A stretch of DNA of 64,000 nucleotides from the NCBI RefSeq assembly GCF_033283405.1, contig NZ_JAWMQR010000001.1, positions 496,001 through 560,000 of the forward strand, read 5' to 3'. The position numbers were made by a program, and so were the translations under genes. Shown here one piece after another: positions 25,752 through 35,261 of this stretch (its first letter is position 1; every line of letters begins with the position of its first letter). This DNA is from Halioxenophilus sp033283405. Lineage in GTDB: Bacteria > Pseudomonadota > Gammaproteobacteria > Pseudomonadales > Cellvibrionaceae. The notes beneath the pieces are model-generated. The model did no database searches, was not told the origin of the DNA, and saw only the letters and a program-made list of their open reading frames with translations.

Positions 25752-25970
25752 TTAACGAGCGCGATAGGTGATGCGTGCTTTGGAGAGATCGTAAGGGGTC
25801 ATCTCAACTTTCACCTTATCGCCGGTGAGAATACGGATGTAGTTTTTCCGCATTTTGCCTGAAATATGCGCGGTAACTATATGGCCATTTTCCAACTTGA
25901 CCCGGAAGGTGGTATTGGGCAGTGTATCAACGACTTCACCTTCCATCTCAATGTTGTCTTCTTTCGCCAT
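25752..25970 (-). CDS. infA: translation initiation factor IF-1
   Basis: 72-residue OB-fold factor that occupies the ribosomal A site during initiation. The sequence MAKEDNIEMEGEVVDTLPNT and the end TPYDLSKARITYRAR are near universal. The start is the ATG complementary to 25968-25970, with GAGGA about 9 nt upstream on the minus strand; the in-frame TTG one codon earlier is not needed. It follows bpt after a 258-bp gap that should contain its own promoter. The bpt/aat-infA/clpA order is the Pseudomonas and E. coli type. Confidence 0.97.
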   Translation of the reverse strand: MAKEDNIEMEGEVVDTLPNTTFRVKLENGHIVTAHISGKMRKNYIRILTGDKVKVEMTPYDLSKARITYRAR

Positions 25971-26228
25971 CAAATAAATTCCTCAAATTCTCTACTTTTG
26001 CCAGCTAAAGTTTGGCCGGAGTTGTCTGAACGTGGCCCCATATTGGGTGTCATTTAAGGGTGCCCGTATAAAAGAGGCGGGAATTGTGCCTGAATATTGG
26101 CCGCACGCCAAGCCTCATCGAGCATAAATAGTGAAGGTCTGCCACGGGATGTTTGGCTAAAACAGAGGTGTAGCGGGCTTGGAGCAGAATTTCGTTAATA
26201 AATTGCGGACGCTAGGTGCAGGGCAGGG

Positions 26229-26945
26229 TTACTCAAAATGGTCTGCTTGTGACCAAAATCCAGACTGGAACAGTTCCAGAGGCTGGAATTTGGTTTTATA
26301 GCTCATTTTGCGGCAGTTTTTAATCCAATAACCAAGGTAAACATGGTGTAAACCGCTTTCTAGGGCGATTTTAATTTGGGCCAGTACTGCATAGGTGCCT
26401 AGGCTACGGTGCTGCATATCCGGGTCAAAAAACGTATAGACCGCCGAGAGACCGTTATCCAATAGGTCGATGACAGCAACGGCCACGAGTTTGCCATCAA
26501 GCCGCATTTCAAGATAGCGGGTTACCCCCCACTCTGAAGTAAGAAAAGAGTGATACTGCTGGCGGCTGGGTGGGTACATGTCACCATCGATATGGCGCAC
26601 GTTAATGTAGTGTTGATACAGATCATAGTACTCAGCCGCATTGATATCGTTTATCACCTTTAGCTGCAGGTCGGAGTTTTGCTTGGCGCAGCGCTTTTGC
26701 TGACGGTTGGCGCGGAAAAGCGCTACTGGGATACGCGCGGGAATGCACGCGGTGCACCCGGTACAGTCCGGCCGGTAAAGGTGCTGTCCACTACGCCGGA
26801 AACCCACCTCCGAGAGCTGGCTATAGACCTTTTTATTGATGCTGGCATCCGGGTCGACAAAAAGGGTAGTCGCTATTTCATCCTCTAAATAGCTGCAGGC
26901 GTGAGGGTGTGTTGCGAAAAGGCGTAAATTTGCGATGGTAGTCAC
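26229..26945 (-). CDS. bpt: aspartate/glutamate leucyltransferase (bacterial protein transferase)
   Basis: Transfers leucine from Leu-tRNA to proteins starting with Asp or Glu, creating N-degrons for ClpS. The 238-residue sequence has the N-terminal cysteine-containing region of ATE/Bpt (HACSYLEDEIATTLFVDP), YRPDCTGCTACIPARIPV, and the GNAT-like C-terminal core with VYLGYWIKNCRKMSYK. Older annotations call it arginyl-tRNA transferase; in bacteria the leucyl activity is known from the Vibrio enzyme. It lies directly downstream of aat. Confidence 0.93.
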   Translation of the reverse strand: MTTIANLRLFATHPHACSYLEDEIATTLFVDPDASINKKVYSQLSEVGFRRSGQHLYRPDCTGCTACIPARIPVALFRANRQQKRCAKQNSDLQLKVINDINAAEYYDLYQHYINVRHIDGDMYPPSRQQYHSFLTSEWGVTRYLEMRLDGKLVAVAVIDLLDNGLSAVYTFFDPDMQHRSLGTYAVLAQIKIALESGLHHVYLGYWIKNCRKMSYKTKFQPLELFQSGFWSQADHFE

Positions 26946-27031
26946 ATCTATATCCCGATTAGCGACTTAATCCTATTTCACCACTCCATTTACAAGCAAT
27001 ATCCAGGCTACCTGAGCCTAAATTCGTGGCT

Positions 27032-27724
27032 TCAAATCAGATTACCGGGTTTTGGCAAGCCTGCAAAGCGTTGTTTGGCGCCAATAATCGACTCAAATTG
27101 CCCTCGATCTATTTCACAGGCACCAAGTGAGAGGAGGTGGTTGGAGGTTACCTGGCAGTCGATCAACTTGTAATCAAGTTCCTGCAGTTTGGTCGCAAGC
27201 GTGATGAAGCCGAATTTGGAGGCATTGGCTTCCAGACTGAACATCGATTCTCCATAGAAAATCTTGTTCATGGCGATACCATACAGGCCACCAATCAGAC
27301 GCTCATCCTGCCAAACTTCAACACTGTGGGCGTAGCCCAACTGGTGCAAGTTTATATACGCCTGCTTGAGTTGTTCTGTTATCCAGGTGCCCTGGGCGTG
27401 TCGGCGTGTTTCACCACACTGGTGAATAACCTCAGCAAAAGCTTGGTCGTAGGTAACCCGGTATTCACCTTTGCGAATCAGTTTAGCCAAGCTCTTGGAA
27501 CAGTGCGCCTGTTGCGGGAAAACGACACAGCGGGGGTTGGGGCTCCACCAGAGAATGGGTTCACCTTCGTTATACCAGGGAAAGATGCCGAGAGAGTAGG
27601 CTCTTACCAGACGAGCACTGCTGAGATCGCCTCCAGCTGCCAGTAATCCATTGGGTAAGGTAAGGGCGTAGTCGGTATTGGGGAATTCGATATCGGCTCG
27701 GTCGAGCCAGGGTATGTTGACCAC
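27032..27724 (-). CDS. aat: leucyl/phenylalanyl-tRNA-protein transferase
   Basis: Adds Leu or Phe to N-terminal Lys or Arg of proteins, marking them for ClpS/ClpAP. The 230-residue protein shows the signature FPWYNEGEPILWWSPNPR and later CQVTSNHLLSLGACEIDR. It lies between trxB (69-bp gap) and bpt (86-bp gap) on the minus strand. With clpS, clpA and bpt within 5 kb, the whole bacterial N-degron branch is clustered here. Confidence 0.95.
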   Translation of the reverse strand: MVNIPWLDRADIEFPNTDYALTLPNGLLAAGGDLSSARLVRAYSLGIFPWYNEGEPILWWSPNPRCVVFPQQAHCSKSLAKLIRKGEYRVTYDQAFAEVIHQCGETRRHAQGTWITEQLKQAYINLHQLGYAHSVEVWQDERLIGGLYGIAMNKIFYGESMFSLEANASKFGFITLATKLQELDYKLIDCQVTSNHLLSLGACEIDRGQFESIIGAKQRFAGLPKPGNLI

Positions 27725-27793
27725 TGATTTGCAGCTTCCGAATAGGCTGATGCCAAAAGGGAGGGGGCAAGAGCAACCTTGCCCCCGCGCTGG

Positions 27794-28744
27794 TTACTCC
27801 AGGCCGTCGAGATATTTTTCAGCGTCCAGAGCAGCCATACAACCGGCACCGGCTGAGGTAATAGCTTGGCGATATACCTGGTCGGCAACATCACCCGCCG
27901 CAAAAACACCAGGCACACTGGTTACTGTTGCAAAGCCCGCGGAGCCGCTTTTCACTTTAATATAGCCGTTGTCCATATCCAATTGGCCTTGGAAAATGTC
28001 GGTGTTGGGCTTATGGCCAATGGCGATAAAGACGCCGCTCACAGGTATCTCTTTACTGCTGTCGTCCTTGGTGCTTTTCAGGCGCAACGCATTAACACCC
28101 TGATCATCACCCAGCACTTCATCCAGCGTTTGGTTCCACTCTAAGCGAACGTTGCCGTTTTCTGCTTTGGCCAGCAGTTTATCTTGCAGTATTTTCTCAG
28201 AGCGGAGAGAGTCACGGCGGTGAATCAGAGTAACTTCAGCACAGATATTTGATAGATAGAGAGCCTCCTCTACGGCGGTATTGCCGCCACCAACTACCGC
28301 AACCTTTTGGTCCCGGTAGAAGAAGCCATCACAAGTGGCACAGGCGCTAACGCCGCGGCCGGCAAAAGCCTCTTCTGAGGGCAGACCCAAATATTGGGCA
28401 GAGGCGCCGGTACAGATGATAAGAGCATCACAAGTGTAAGAGTCCGAGCCCTTTAACATGAAAGGGCGAACGGAGAGGTCAACCTCTTCGATATGGTCAA
28501 AGACAATCTCTGTATCAAAACGCTCAGCATGGGCCTGCATCTCCATCATCAAGTCAGGGCCCTGCAGATCATGGCGGCCGCCTGGCCAGTTCTCGACCTC
28601 GGTGGTGGTGGTAAGTTGCCCACCTTGCTGCATACCGGTAATAACTACGGGCTTAAGATTTGCGCGAGCTGCATAGATAGCGGCTGTATAACCAGCCGGG
28701 CCGGAGCCTAGGATGATCAATTGGTGATGTTTCGCTTCACTCAT
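27794..28744 (-). CDS. trxB: thioredoxin-disulfide reductase
   Basis: NADPH-dependent flavoenzyme that reduces thioredoxin. The 316-residue protein has the FAD loop LGSGPAGYTAA, the redox pair C135/C138 in SACATCDGFF, the NADPH loop VVGGGNTAVEEALYL, and the C-terminal FAD motif GVFAAGDVADQVYRQA. Length and motifs are standard. It is the first gene of the minus-strand run trxB-aat-bpt-infA and is divergent from ftsK, across a 450-bp gap. Confidence 0.96.
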   Translation of the reverse strand: MSEAKHHQLIILGSGPAGYTAAIYAARANLKPVVITGMQQGGQLTTTTEVENWPGGRHDLQGPDLMMEMQAHAERFDTEIVFDHIEEVDLSVRPFMLKGSDSYTCDALIICTGASAQYLGLPSEEAFAGRGVSACATCDGFFYRDQKVAVVGGGNTAVEEALYLSNICAEVTLIHRRDSLRSEKILQDKLLAKAENGNVRLEWNQTLDEVLGDDQGVNALRLKSTKDDSSKEIPVSGVFIAIGHKPNTDIFQGQLDMDNGYIKVKSGSAGFATVTSVPGVFAAGDVADQVYRQAITSAGAGCMAALDAEKYLDGLE

Positions 28745-29194
28745 TTCTAGACCTTTGACGTAATTTGAACAGTAAATGGTTAATAAGGTTGGATGATCAG
28801 ACCGATTGAGATGACTTGATTCTTAACAGTTTGGTTGAATTACTGTCACAAACTCTATGGTTTATAAAGGTTTTTTCTCTTTGATTGGTCTGTCAGGCTT
28901 TGCAATAATTTGGTGACGACAGATAATAGGGCATTGGTCTGTTCGACTCAAAATTATCTTGATCTATCATTTGCATAGTGGCAAGCAATTAAAAATAGCC
29001 TTGCAATTGCATTTCGTAAATCGATGGGCGGCGCTCTGAGTGAACTGCTAGCCAGCTCGACTCTCCAACCGGAGGCGCAGTGGGCTATTTTCAAAGGTTG
29101 GCGGACCGCCCCCTCGATGTAGGTCTATTCGGCCGCATTACCTAATCAGTTGGCCATACTTGGCCATAAGCTAGTTGAGTACTGGAGACTCCAT
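28745..29194. other. 450-bp gene-free region between trxB and ftsK
   Basis: No coding frame was recognised. It must hold the divergent promoters of trxB and ftsK. Only weak candidates are visible on the plus strand: TTGAAT at 28835-28840 with TATGGT at 28856-28861, but a 15-bp spacer. A CCAACC/GGTTGG inverted repeat lies near 29070-29100. Confidence 0.4.
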
Positions 29195-31534
29195 TTGACA
29201 CAAGCAGAGACAGAGTCAGGCTTCACCACCGGGGCACACAAGTTGCGTCGCATCCTTACCGAGGGTGTGCTGGTGATCCTGGTGGCATTGTGCCTTTTTC
29301 TGGTATTGGCTCTGGTAACCTACGACGCTACTGACCCCGGTTGGACCAGTACCGGGAGCGGCGGCAATATCAATAATGCGGGTGGGGCGATTGGCGCCTG
29401 GCTAGCGGATGTCTTCTACCTGTTATTTGGCTATATCGCCTATCTGTTCCCCGCACTGATTGCCGTGCGTATATGGCGGATTTTGGTCAACCGCAAAAGA
29501 GAGGCTCCGGAGTTCGATTGGGTACTGTTTGCCCTGCGTTTGATCGGCTTGGCAGTGGTTATGGTAGCGGGAACCGGTTTGGTTTCGCTCAAGTTTGGCC
29601 TCGATTCCAGCTCTCTGCCGCTCTCCAATGGCGGCATTCTTGGCGCCACCGTCAGCCAATCCATTGAGTCCGCTTTCAGCTTCATAGGTGGCACGCTCAT
29701 TCTGGTGGCGCTGTTTCTGTTCGGTTTGACGGTTTTTACCGATCTCTCGTGGCTGAAGGTGATGGAGTCCATCGGGGCCGGGGTGCTGAAAACCATCGCA
29801 CACTTTCGGACTAAGCGTGAGCACAAGCGTGAAATACGTACCGAGCGTGAAATAGCCGCTGCCGCTGTGCAAGAGCGCCAGGAGAGCCGTGCCAAACGTA
29901 AGCAGGCACTGGAAAAAGCCGAGCCTATCGCTATTACCCCGCCCAAGCCTAAACCCAAGCCCAGCGAACGGGTGCAGAAAGAGAAGCAGGCGACGCTCTT
30001 CAACGAACCAGTGGTCGGTGAATTGCCAGCTATTTCATTGTTGGACCCAGCAGATCACGATGAGCGTAAGGGTTTCTCGGAAGAGTCACTGACCGCAATG
30101 AGTAAGCTGTTGGAACTTAAACTGCAGGACTTCGGCATCAGCGCCGAGGTGGTCGCGGTGATGCCAGGGCCGGTGGTCACCCGCTTTGAGCTGCAGCCGG
30201 CACCGGGCATTAAAGCTGCTCGCATCACCAATCTGGCGAAAGATTTGGCACGCTCTCTGGCCGTTATCAGCGTACGGGTGGTGGAGGTTATTCCCGGCAA
30301 ATCGGTGGTGGGTATTGAGATACCCAATGAGCAGCGCCAGATGGTACGCCTAAGCGAGGTGTTGGAGAGCAGCAAATACGATAAGGCCAAGTCGCCGCTA
30401 TCGCTGGCTTTGGGGCAGGATATCGCGGGTGAGCCGGTTATCGCCGATTTAGCCAAGATGCCCCACCTGCTGGTTGCCGGTACCACCGGCTCTGGTAAGT
30501 CGGTCGGCGTTAATGTGATGCTGTTAAGCCTGCTGTTCAAATCGTCGCCCGAAGAGGTGCGGTTGATTCTGGTCGACCCGAAAATGTTGGAACTCTCGGT
30601 CTACGAGGGTATCCCACATCTACTGACCCCTGTGGTCACCGATATGAACGACGCCGCCAACGGCCTGCGTTGGTGTGTGGGTGAGATGGAGCGCCGCTAC
30701 AAGTTGATGGCGGCTTTGGGCGTGCGCAATATTGCCGGGTACAACCGCCAGGTCGAGGATGCCATCAAGGCCGGCACACCCATTAAAGACCCTCTATTCA
30801 AGCCGGAGGAGCACTACGAACCGGGTGCCGAAGAGGCTACCGCTCCAGACCTGGAGACCCTGCCTTATATCGTGGTGGTTATTGATGAATTTGCCGACAT
30901 GATGATGATTGTCGGTAAGAAGGTAGAACAGCTCATTGCCCGAATCGCGCAAAAGGCCCGGGCGGCCGGTATCCATCTGATACTCGCCACCCAGCGACCA
31001 TCAGTGGATGTGATTACCGGCCTGATTAAAGCCAACGTACCGACGCGTATGGCCTTCCAGGTCTCCTCCAAGATCGACTCCCGTACGATTATCGACCAGG
31101 GCGGGGCGGAGCAGCTGCTCGGCCATGGCGATATGCTCTATCTGCCTCCCGGTAGCGGCGTTCCAGTTCGGGTACACGGTGCATTTGTGGATGATCACGA
31201 AGTGCATAAGGTGGTTGAGGATTGGAAACGCCGGGGCAGCCCCAACTATTTGGACGAAATCGTCGATGAGAGCGCCAACAGTATTCCGGTACCGGGCTTG
31301 GCCACGGAAGGTGGCGATGACGAAGATGCGGAATCTGACCCTCTTTACGACGAAGCTGTTGAATTCGTAACGGAGTCGCGCAAGGCTTCTATCTCCTCCC
31401 TGCAGCGTAAACTGCGCGTTGGTTATAACCGGGCTGCCCGTCTAATTGAAACCATGGAGGCTGCCGGTGTGGTGAGCGACATGGGCCCCAACGGCAACCG
31501 GCAGGTGTTGGCACCGCCGCCCCCCAAACACTAA
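29195..31534 (+). CDS. ftsK: DNA translocase FtsK
   Basis: Septal DNA pump that aligns chromosome dimers for XerCD resolution. I start it at the TTG at 29195 because GGAG (29184-29187) stands 7 nt upstream and the distance to the first membrane helix then matches Pseudomonas FtsK; the frame is open from a TTG at 29150. The product has 779 residues. It has about four membrane helices in the first 200 residues, a short basic linker, the motor with Walker A GTTGSGKS and Walker B IVVVIDEFADMMM, and a C-terminal gamma winged helix (LQRKLRVGYNRAARLIETME) that reads KOPS sequences. lolA follows after 16 bp. Confidence 0.95.
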   Translation: MTQAETESGFTTGAHKLRRILTEGVLVILVALCLFLVLALVTYDATDPGWTSTGSGGNINNAGGAIGAWLADVFYLLFGYIAYLFPALIAVRIWRILVNRKREAPEFDWVLFALRLIGLAVVMVAGTGLVSLKFGLDSSSLPLSNGGILGATVSQSIESAFSFIGGTLILVALFLFGLTVFTDLSWLKVMESIGAGVLKTIAHFRTKREHKREIRTEREIAAAAVQERQESRAKRKQALEKAEPIAITPPKPKPKPSERVQKEKQATLFNEPVVGELPAISLLDPADHDERKGFSEESLTAMSKLLELKLQDFGISAEVVAVMPGPVVTRFELQPAPGIKAARITNLAKDLARSLAVISVRVVEVIPGKSVVGIEIPNEQRQMVRLSEVLESSKYDKAKSPLSLALGQDIAGEPVIADLAKMPHLLVAGTTGSGKSVGVNVMLLSLLFKSSPEEVRLILVDPKMLELSVYEGIPHLLTPVVTDMNDAANGLRWCVGEMERRYKLMAALGVRNIAGYNRQVEDAIKAGTPIKDPLFKPEEHYEPGAEEATAPDLETLPYIVVVIDEFADMMMIVGKKVEQLIARIAQKARAAGIHLILATQRPSVDVITGLIKANVPTRMAFQVSSKIDSRTIIDQGGAEQLLGHGDMLYLPPGSGVPVRVHGAFVDDHEVHKVVEDWKRRGSPNYLDEIVDESANSIPVPGLATEGGDDEDAESDPLYDEAVEFVTESRKASISSLQRKLRVGYNRAARLIETMEAAGVVSDMGPNGNRQVLAPPPPKH

Positions 31535-31550
31535 GTGAGTTAATTCTAAT

Positions 31551-32174
31551 ATGAAGTTATGGCCCTCTTTCATAGGCATGCTATTGGCGGTTGTGAGTTC
31601 GTTTACCAGTGCTGGTGGCGAACAACAAAGATTGATCGAACTGCTCGAGCCCTTAGCCAGCTCCACCGGCCAGTTCAAACAGATAACCAAAGATGCCAGC
31701 GACGCTGTTATCCAGTCGTCGGAAGGGACTTTTGCCATCCAGCAGCCCGGCAAGTTTATGTGGCGTACCTCTGCGCCTTACGAGCAGTTGTTGGTCTCGG
31801 ACGGCCAAACCATCTGGCTCTACGACCCAGATTTGGAACAGGTTACCATCAAGCCCGCCTCCGGCCAGAAAGATCAACTGCCCATTCGTATTTTGAGCGG
31901 TGATTTCGACCTATTAGGCAGCGAATTTTCCATTCAATCGGGTGCTGCCACTGGCAGCCAGCAGGTGTTTAGTCTTCGCCCCTTGGCCCCAGGCTCACTA
32001 ACTAACATCGATTTGGTATTCGACGGTAGCCAATTGGTGGCCATGCACGTTCAAGATGCTTCAAAAACGGTCACTCAGTTTGAGTTTGTCGGTCGTCGTG
32101 ACCTCACCACTCAAGACGAAGCACAATTTAAGTTTCAAATACCAGAAGGCGCTGATGTCTTCTATGACGAATAG
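31551..32174 (+). CDS. lolA: outer-membrane lipoprotein carrier protein LolA
   Basis: Periplasmic chaperone that carries lipoproteins from LolCDE to LolB. The 207-residue precursor starts with a signal peptide (MKLWPSFIGMLLAVVSSF, cleavage near Ala-Gly) and has the family core TGQFKQITKDASDAVIQSS, GKFMWRTSAPYEQLLVSDGQ and IWLYDPDLEQVTIKP. The ftsK-lolA-rarA order is conserved in gammaproteobacteria, and the 16-bp and 6-bp gaps indicate one transcript. Confidence 0.95.
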   Translation: MKLWPSFIGMLLAVVSSFTSAGGEQQRLIELLEPLASSTGQFKQITKDASDAVIQSSEGTFAIQQPGKFMWRTSAPYEQLLVSDGQTIWLYDPDLEQVTIKPASGQKDQLPIRILSGDFDLLGSEFSIQSGAATGSQQVFSLRPLAPGSLTNIDLVFDGSQLVAMHVQDASKTVTQFEFVGRRDLTTQDEAQFKFQIPEGADVFYDE

Positions 32175-32180
32175 CGGACA

Positions 32181-33548
32181 ATGACCCAATCTCTGTTCGA
32201 TCAGCAGGAAAACGAGCACCAACCGCTGGCGGCGCGAATGCGGCCAAGATCACTGGCGGAGTATGTTGGTCAACAGCATCTGTTGGCAGAGGGCAAGCCA
32301 CTGCGCAAGGCGTTGGCCTGTGACAAACTGCACTCCATGATTCTTTGGGGGCCGCCAGGGGTAGGTAAAACCTCGCTGGCGCACACCATTGCGGAATCCT
32401 CCGGAGCCTATTTCGAACCGCTCTCCGCAGTGCTGGCGGGTGTGAAAGAGGTGAGGGCGGCGGTAGAGATGGCCAAACAGCGGCGTGCTGGCCGAGGCCA
32501 ATCGACGGTGGTGTTTGTCGATGAGGTGCACCGCTTTAACAAGTCTCAGCAGGACGCCTTTCTGCCCCATGTGGAGGATGGCAGCATCGTTTTGATTGGT
32601 GCCACTACCGAGAACCCATCCTTCGAATTAAACAACGCGTTGCTGTCCCGCTGCCGCGTCTATCTGCTTAAAAGCCTCACCGAAGACGATCTCAGCGGCC
32701 TGCTGCAACAGGCGTTGACAGACCACCAGCGTGGCCTCGGCACACAGCAGCTGACAATAACCGCCGACGCCCGTCAACGGTTGATAGTGGCAGCTCAGGG
32801 TGATGCTCGAATGCTGCTCAACCTGTTGGAGATGTGCAGCGATCTTTTGGGGGAATCGGAGCGGGAGATCAACCTAGCGTTGCTCAACGAGGTGCTCTCA
32901 TCCGATGTACGCCGTTTTGATAAGGGGGGAGATCTCTTTTACGACCAAATCTCCGCTTTGCACAAATCTCTGCGCGGCAGCGACCCAGACGCAGCGCTCT
33001 ACTGGTTCGCCAGAATGCTTGATGGTGGCTGTGACCCCTTGTATATTGCCCGGCGCTTGGTGCGCATGGCCAGCGAGGATATCGGCAATGCTGACCCGCG
33101 CGCTCTGGAGATAGCCCTGAACGCCTGGTTGGCACAAGAACGCCTGGGTAGTCCGGAGGGTGAGCTGGTGATTGCCCAGGCGGTTACCTACCTGGCCTGC
33201 GCGGCCAAGAGCAACGCCGTCTACAACGCATTCAATGCGGTGAGGGCCGATATAAAAAGCCAGCCCTCATACGAGGTTCCCTATCATCTACGTAATGCAC
33301 CAACGAAATTGATGGAACAGCAGGGCTTTGGCGATGGTTACCGCTATGCCCACGATGAACCCGAGGCCTTTGCCGCCGGTGAGAATTACTTTCCTGAACC
33401 CCTGCGGGAGAGCCGGTACTACAACCCGCCAGCGCGTGGTCTGGAGATTAAAATCGGGGAAAAACTGCAGTATCTGCGGGCACTTAACCAAAACAGCCCG
33501 CGGCAGCGATACGGACAACAGGCCAATGAACCTAATGAGCAAGATTAA
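32181..33548 (+). CDS. rarA: replication-associated recombination protein A (MgsA/RarA)
   Basis: AAA+ ATPase of the clamp-loader clade that acts at stalled forks. The 455-residue protein has Walker A GPPGVGKTS, Walker B VVFVDEVHRFNKSQQDAF, sensor 1 IGATTENPSFELN and the C-terminal tetramerisation part (DGGCDPLYIARRLVRMASED). It starts 6 bp after lolA. The C-terminal 20 residues are polar and variable. Confidence 0.95.
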   Translation: MTQSLFDQQENEHQPLAARMRPRSLAEYVGQQHLLAEGKPLRKALACDKLHSMILWGPPGVGKTSLAHTIAESSGAYFEPLSAVLAGVKEVRAAVEMAKQRRAGRGQSTVVFVDEVHRFNKSQQDAFLPHVEDGSIVLIGATTENPSFELNNALLSRCRVYLLKSLTEDDLSGLLQQALTDHQRGLGTQQLTITADARQRLIVAAQGDARMLLNLLEMCSDLLGESEREINLALLNEVLSSDVRRFDKGGDLFYDQISALHKSLRGSDPDAALYWFARMLDGGCDPLYIARRLVRMASEDIGNADPRALEIALNAWLAQERLGSPEGELVIAQAVTYLACAAKSNAVYNAFNAVRADIKSQPSYEVPYHLRNAPTKLMEQQGFGDGYRYAHDEPEAFAAGENYFPEPLRESRYYNPPARGLEIKIGEKLQYLRALNQNSPRQRYGQQANEPNEQD

Positions 33549-33575
33549 ACCCATAGCAACCAAAGGAGTGATGCC

Positions 33576-33950
33576 TTGGCTTGGTTAGCGGTAGCGCTAG
33601 GTGGCGCCATGGGGGCCATGGCCCGTTTCGGAATCAGCACCTACTGGTTGCCAGTAATCCCTGGCCGATTCCCCTGGTCCACGTTGTTGGTTAATGTGTT
33701 AGGTTCGTTTTGCATTGGCGTGCTGTACGTCATTATCGTGGAGAAGGCGCTGTGGTCGCACCAGTGGCGAATCCTGTTAATGACGGGCTTTCTGGGCGCC
33801 TTAACCACCTTCTCAACCTTTTCGATTGAGTCGGTAAACCTACTGCAGCGGGGGCAGGGGCTATTGGCCATTACCTACGCGGGTAGCACCTTACTGGCCT
33901 GTATCGCCGCCAGCGCCATGGGGCTCTGGTCTACCGCCCGGATCCTATAA
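33576..33950 (+). CDS. crcB: fluoride efflux channel CrcB/Fluc
   Basis: Small dimeric membrane channel that exports fluoride. The 124-residue protein has four hydrophobic segments and the family motifs GAMGAMARFGIS, NVLGSFCIGVLY and TGFLGALTTFSTFS. The start is a TTG at 33576 with AGGAG ~8 nt upstream. An out-of-frame ATG just before it (33571) runs into a stop after five codons. The gene sits between rarA and serS without space for a fluoride riboswitch. Confidence 0.93.
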   Translation: MAWLAVALGGAMGAMARFGISTYWLPVIPGRFPWSTLLVNVLGSFCIGVLYVIIVEKALWSHQWRILLMTGFLGALTTFSTFSIESVNLLQRGQGLLAITYAGSTLLACIAASAMGLWSTARIL

Positions 33951-33974
33951 TTTTCAAACTGAAACAGATTCATT

Positions 33975-35255
33975 ATGTTAGATGCCAAATACGTTCGTAC
34001 CAACCCAGCCGAGGTGGCTGAGAAGCTTAAAAAACGCCACTTCGTACTCGATGCCCAGCTGATTGAATCCCTTGAGGGCCGCCGGCGTGAGTTACAGCTC
34101 TCGGCCGAATCCCTGCAACAGGAACGCAACAGCCGTTCTAAGAGCATTGGCCAAGCCAAGGCGAAAGGGGAGGACATTGCACCTCTGTTGGCGGAAGTGG
34201 AGTCGCTTAAGGCGTCACTTCTGAGCGCGGAGCAGGCACTGGGCGAAGTGCAGAGCGCGCTGGACACTCTACTGGCCGGTATTCCCAATATCCCCGACGA
34301 CGAAGTACCCAATGGCAACAGCGAAGATGACAACATCGAAATTCGTCGCTGGGGCGAGCCGAAGAGTTTCGACTTCGAGGTAAAAGACCATGTCGACCTG
34401 GGGCTGCAATTGGGCCAACTCGACCTGGAGTGTGCCGCCAAGCTGACTGGCTCCCGCTTTGCGGTGATGAGGGGTGGCCTGGCCCGACTGCAGCGGGCAC
34501 TAACCCAATTCATGCTTAATACCCACCAGGATTGCCACGGTTATCAAGAGATCTACGTGCCCTACATCGTCAATCAGGACTCCCTGTTCGGCACCGGACA
34601 GTTGCCTAAGTTTGAAGAGGATCTCTTTAAACTGACCGACGATCGTGAGTTTTATTTGATTCCAACCGCCGAGGTCCCGGTCACCAACACCCTGCGCGGT
34701 GAAATCGTCGATGAGGGCAGCCTGCCACTTAAGTATGTCTGCCACAGCCCCTGTTTCCGCAGTGAGGCCGGCGCCTATGGCCGCGATACCCGCGGCATGA
34801 TTCGTCAGCACCAGTTCGAGAAGGTGGAGATGGTGCAATTTGTTCGGCCGTCAGAGTCTGATCAGGCGCTAGAGGATCTAACCGGCCACGCTGAAGCTAT
34901 TCTACAAGCGCTGGGTTTGCCTTATCGCACGGTAATTCTGTGTGGTGGCGATATCGGCTTTTCCGCTGCGCGCACCTATGACATTGAGGTCTGGTTGCCA
35001 TCCCAGGAGAAATACCGTGAAATCTCCTCCTGCAGTAACTTCCGGGATTTCCAGGCGCGCCGCATGATGGCCCGATACCGCAACAAAGAGACCGGTAAGC
35101 CCGAATTGCTGCATACCCTGAACGGCTCCGGCCTGGCGGTGGGGCGCACCTTGATTGCGGTGATGGAAAACTACCAACGGGCCGATGGCAGCATTGCCAT
35201 TCCCGAAGTTCTGCAACCCTACCTGGGCGGTAAAACAGTAATTGAGGCAAGCTAG
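33975..35255 (+). CDS. serS: seryl-tRNA synthetase
   Basis: Charges tRNA-Ser and tRNA-Sec with serine. The 426-residue protein has the N-terminal antiparallel coiled coil (about residues 25-105) and the class II catalytic core: PTAEVPVTNTLRGEI, motif 2 CFRSEAGAYGRDTRGMIRQH, and motif 3 NGSGLAVGRTLIAVMENYQ. It starts 24 bp after crcB and is followed 6 bp later by cobA. Confidence 0.97.
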   Translation: MLDAKYVRTNPAEVAEKLKKRHFVLDAQLIESLEGRRRELQLSAESLQQERNSRSKSIGQAKAKGEDIAPLLAEVESLKASLLSAEQALGEVQSALDTLLAGIPNIPDDEVPNGNSEDDNIEIRRWGEPKSFDFEVKDHVDLGLQLGQLDLECAAKLTGSRFAVMRGGLARLQRALTQFMLNTHQDCHGYQEIYVPYIVNQDSLFGTGQLPKFEEDLFKLTDDREFYLIPTAEVPVTNTLRGEIVDEGSLPLKYVCHSPCFRSEAGAYGRDTRGMIRQHQFEKVEMVQFVRPSESDQALEDLTGHAEAILQALGLPYRTVILCGGDIGFSAARTYDIEVWLPSQEKYREISSCSNFRDFQARRMMARYRNKETGKPELLHTLNGSGLAVGRTLIAVMENYQRADGSIAIPEVLQPYLGGKTVIEAS

Positions 35256-35261
35256 TGAGCA

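Noticed and set aside
29150..29194. Upstream TTG start of ftsK
   Set aside because: It has no ribosome-binding site, while the TTG at 29195 has GGAG 7 nt upstream and gives the expected distance to the first membrane helix.
33549..33575. Fluoride riboswitch before crcB
   Set aside because: Only 27 bp separate rarA from crcB, too short for the aptamer.
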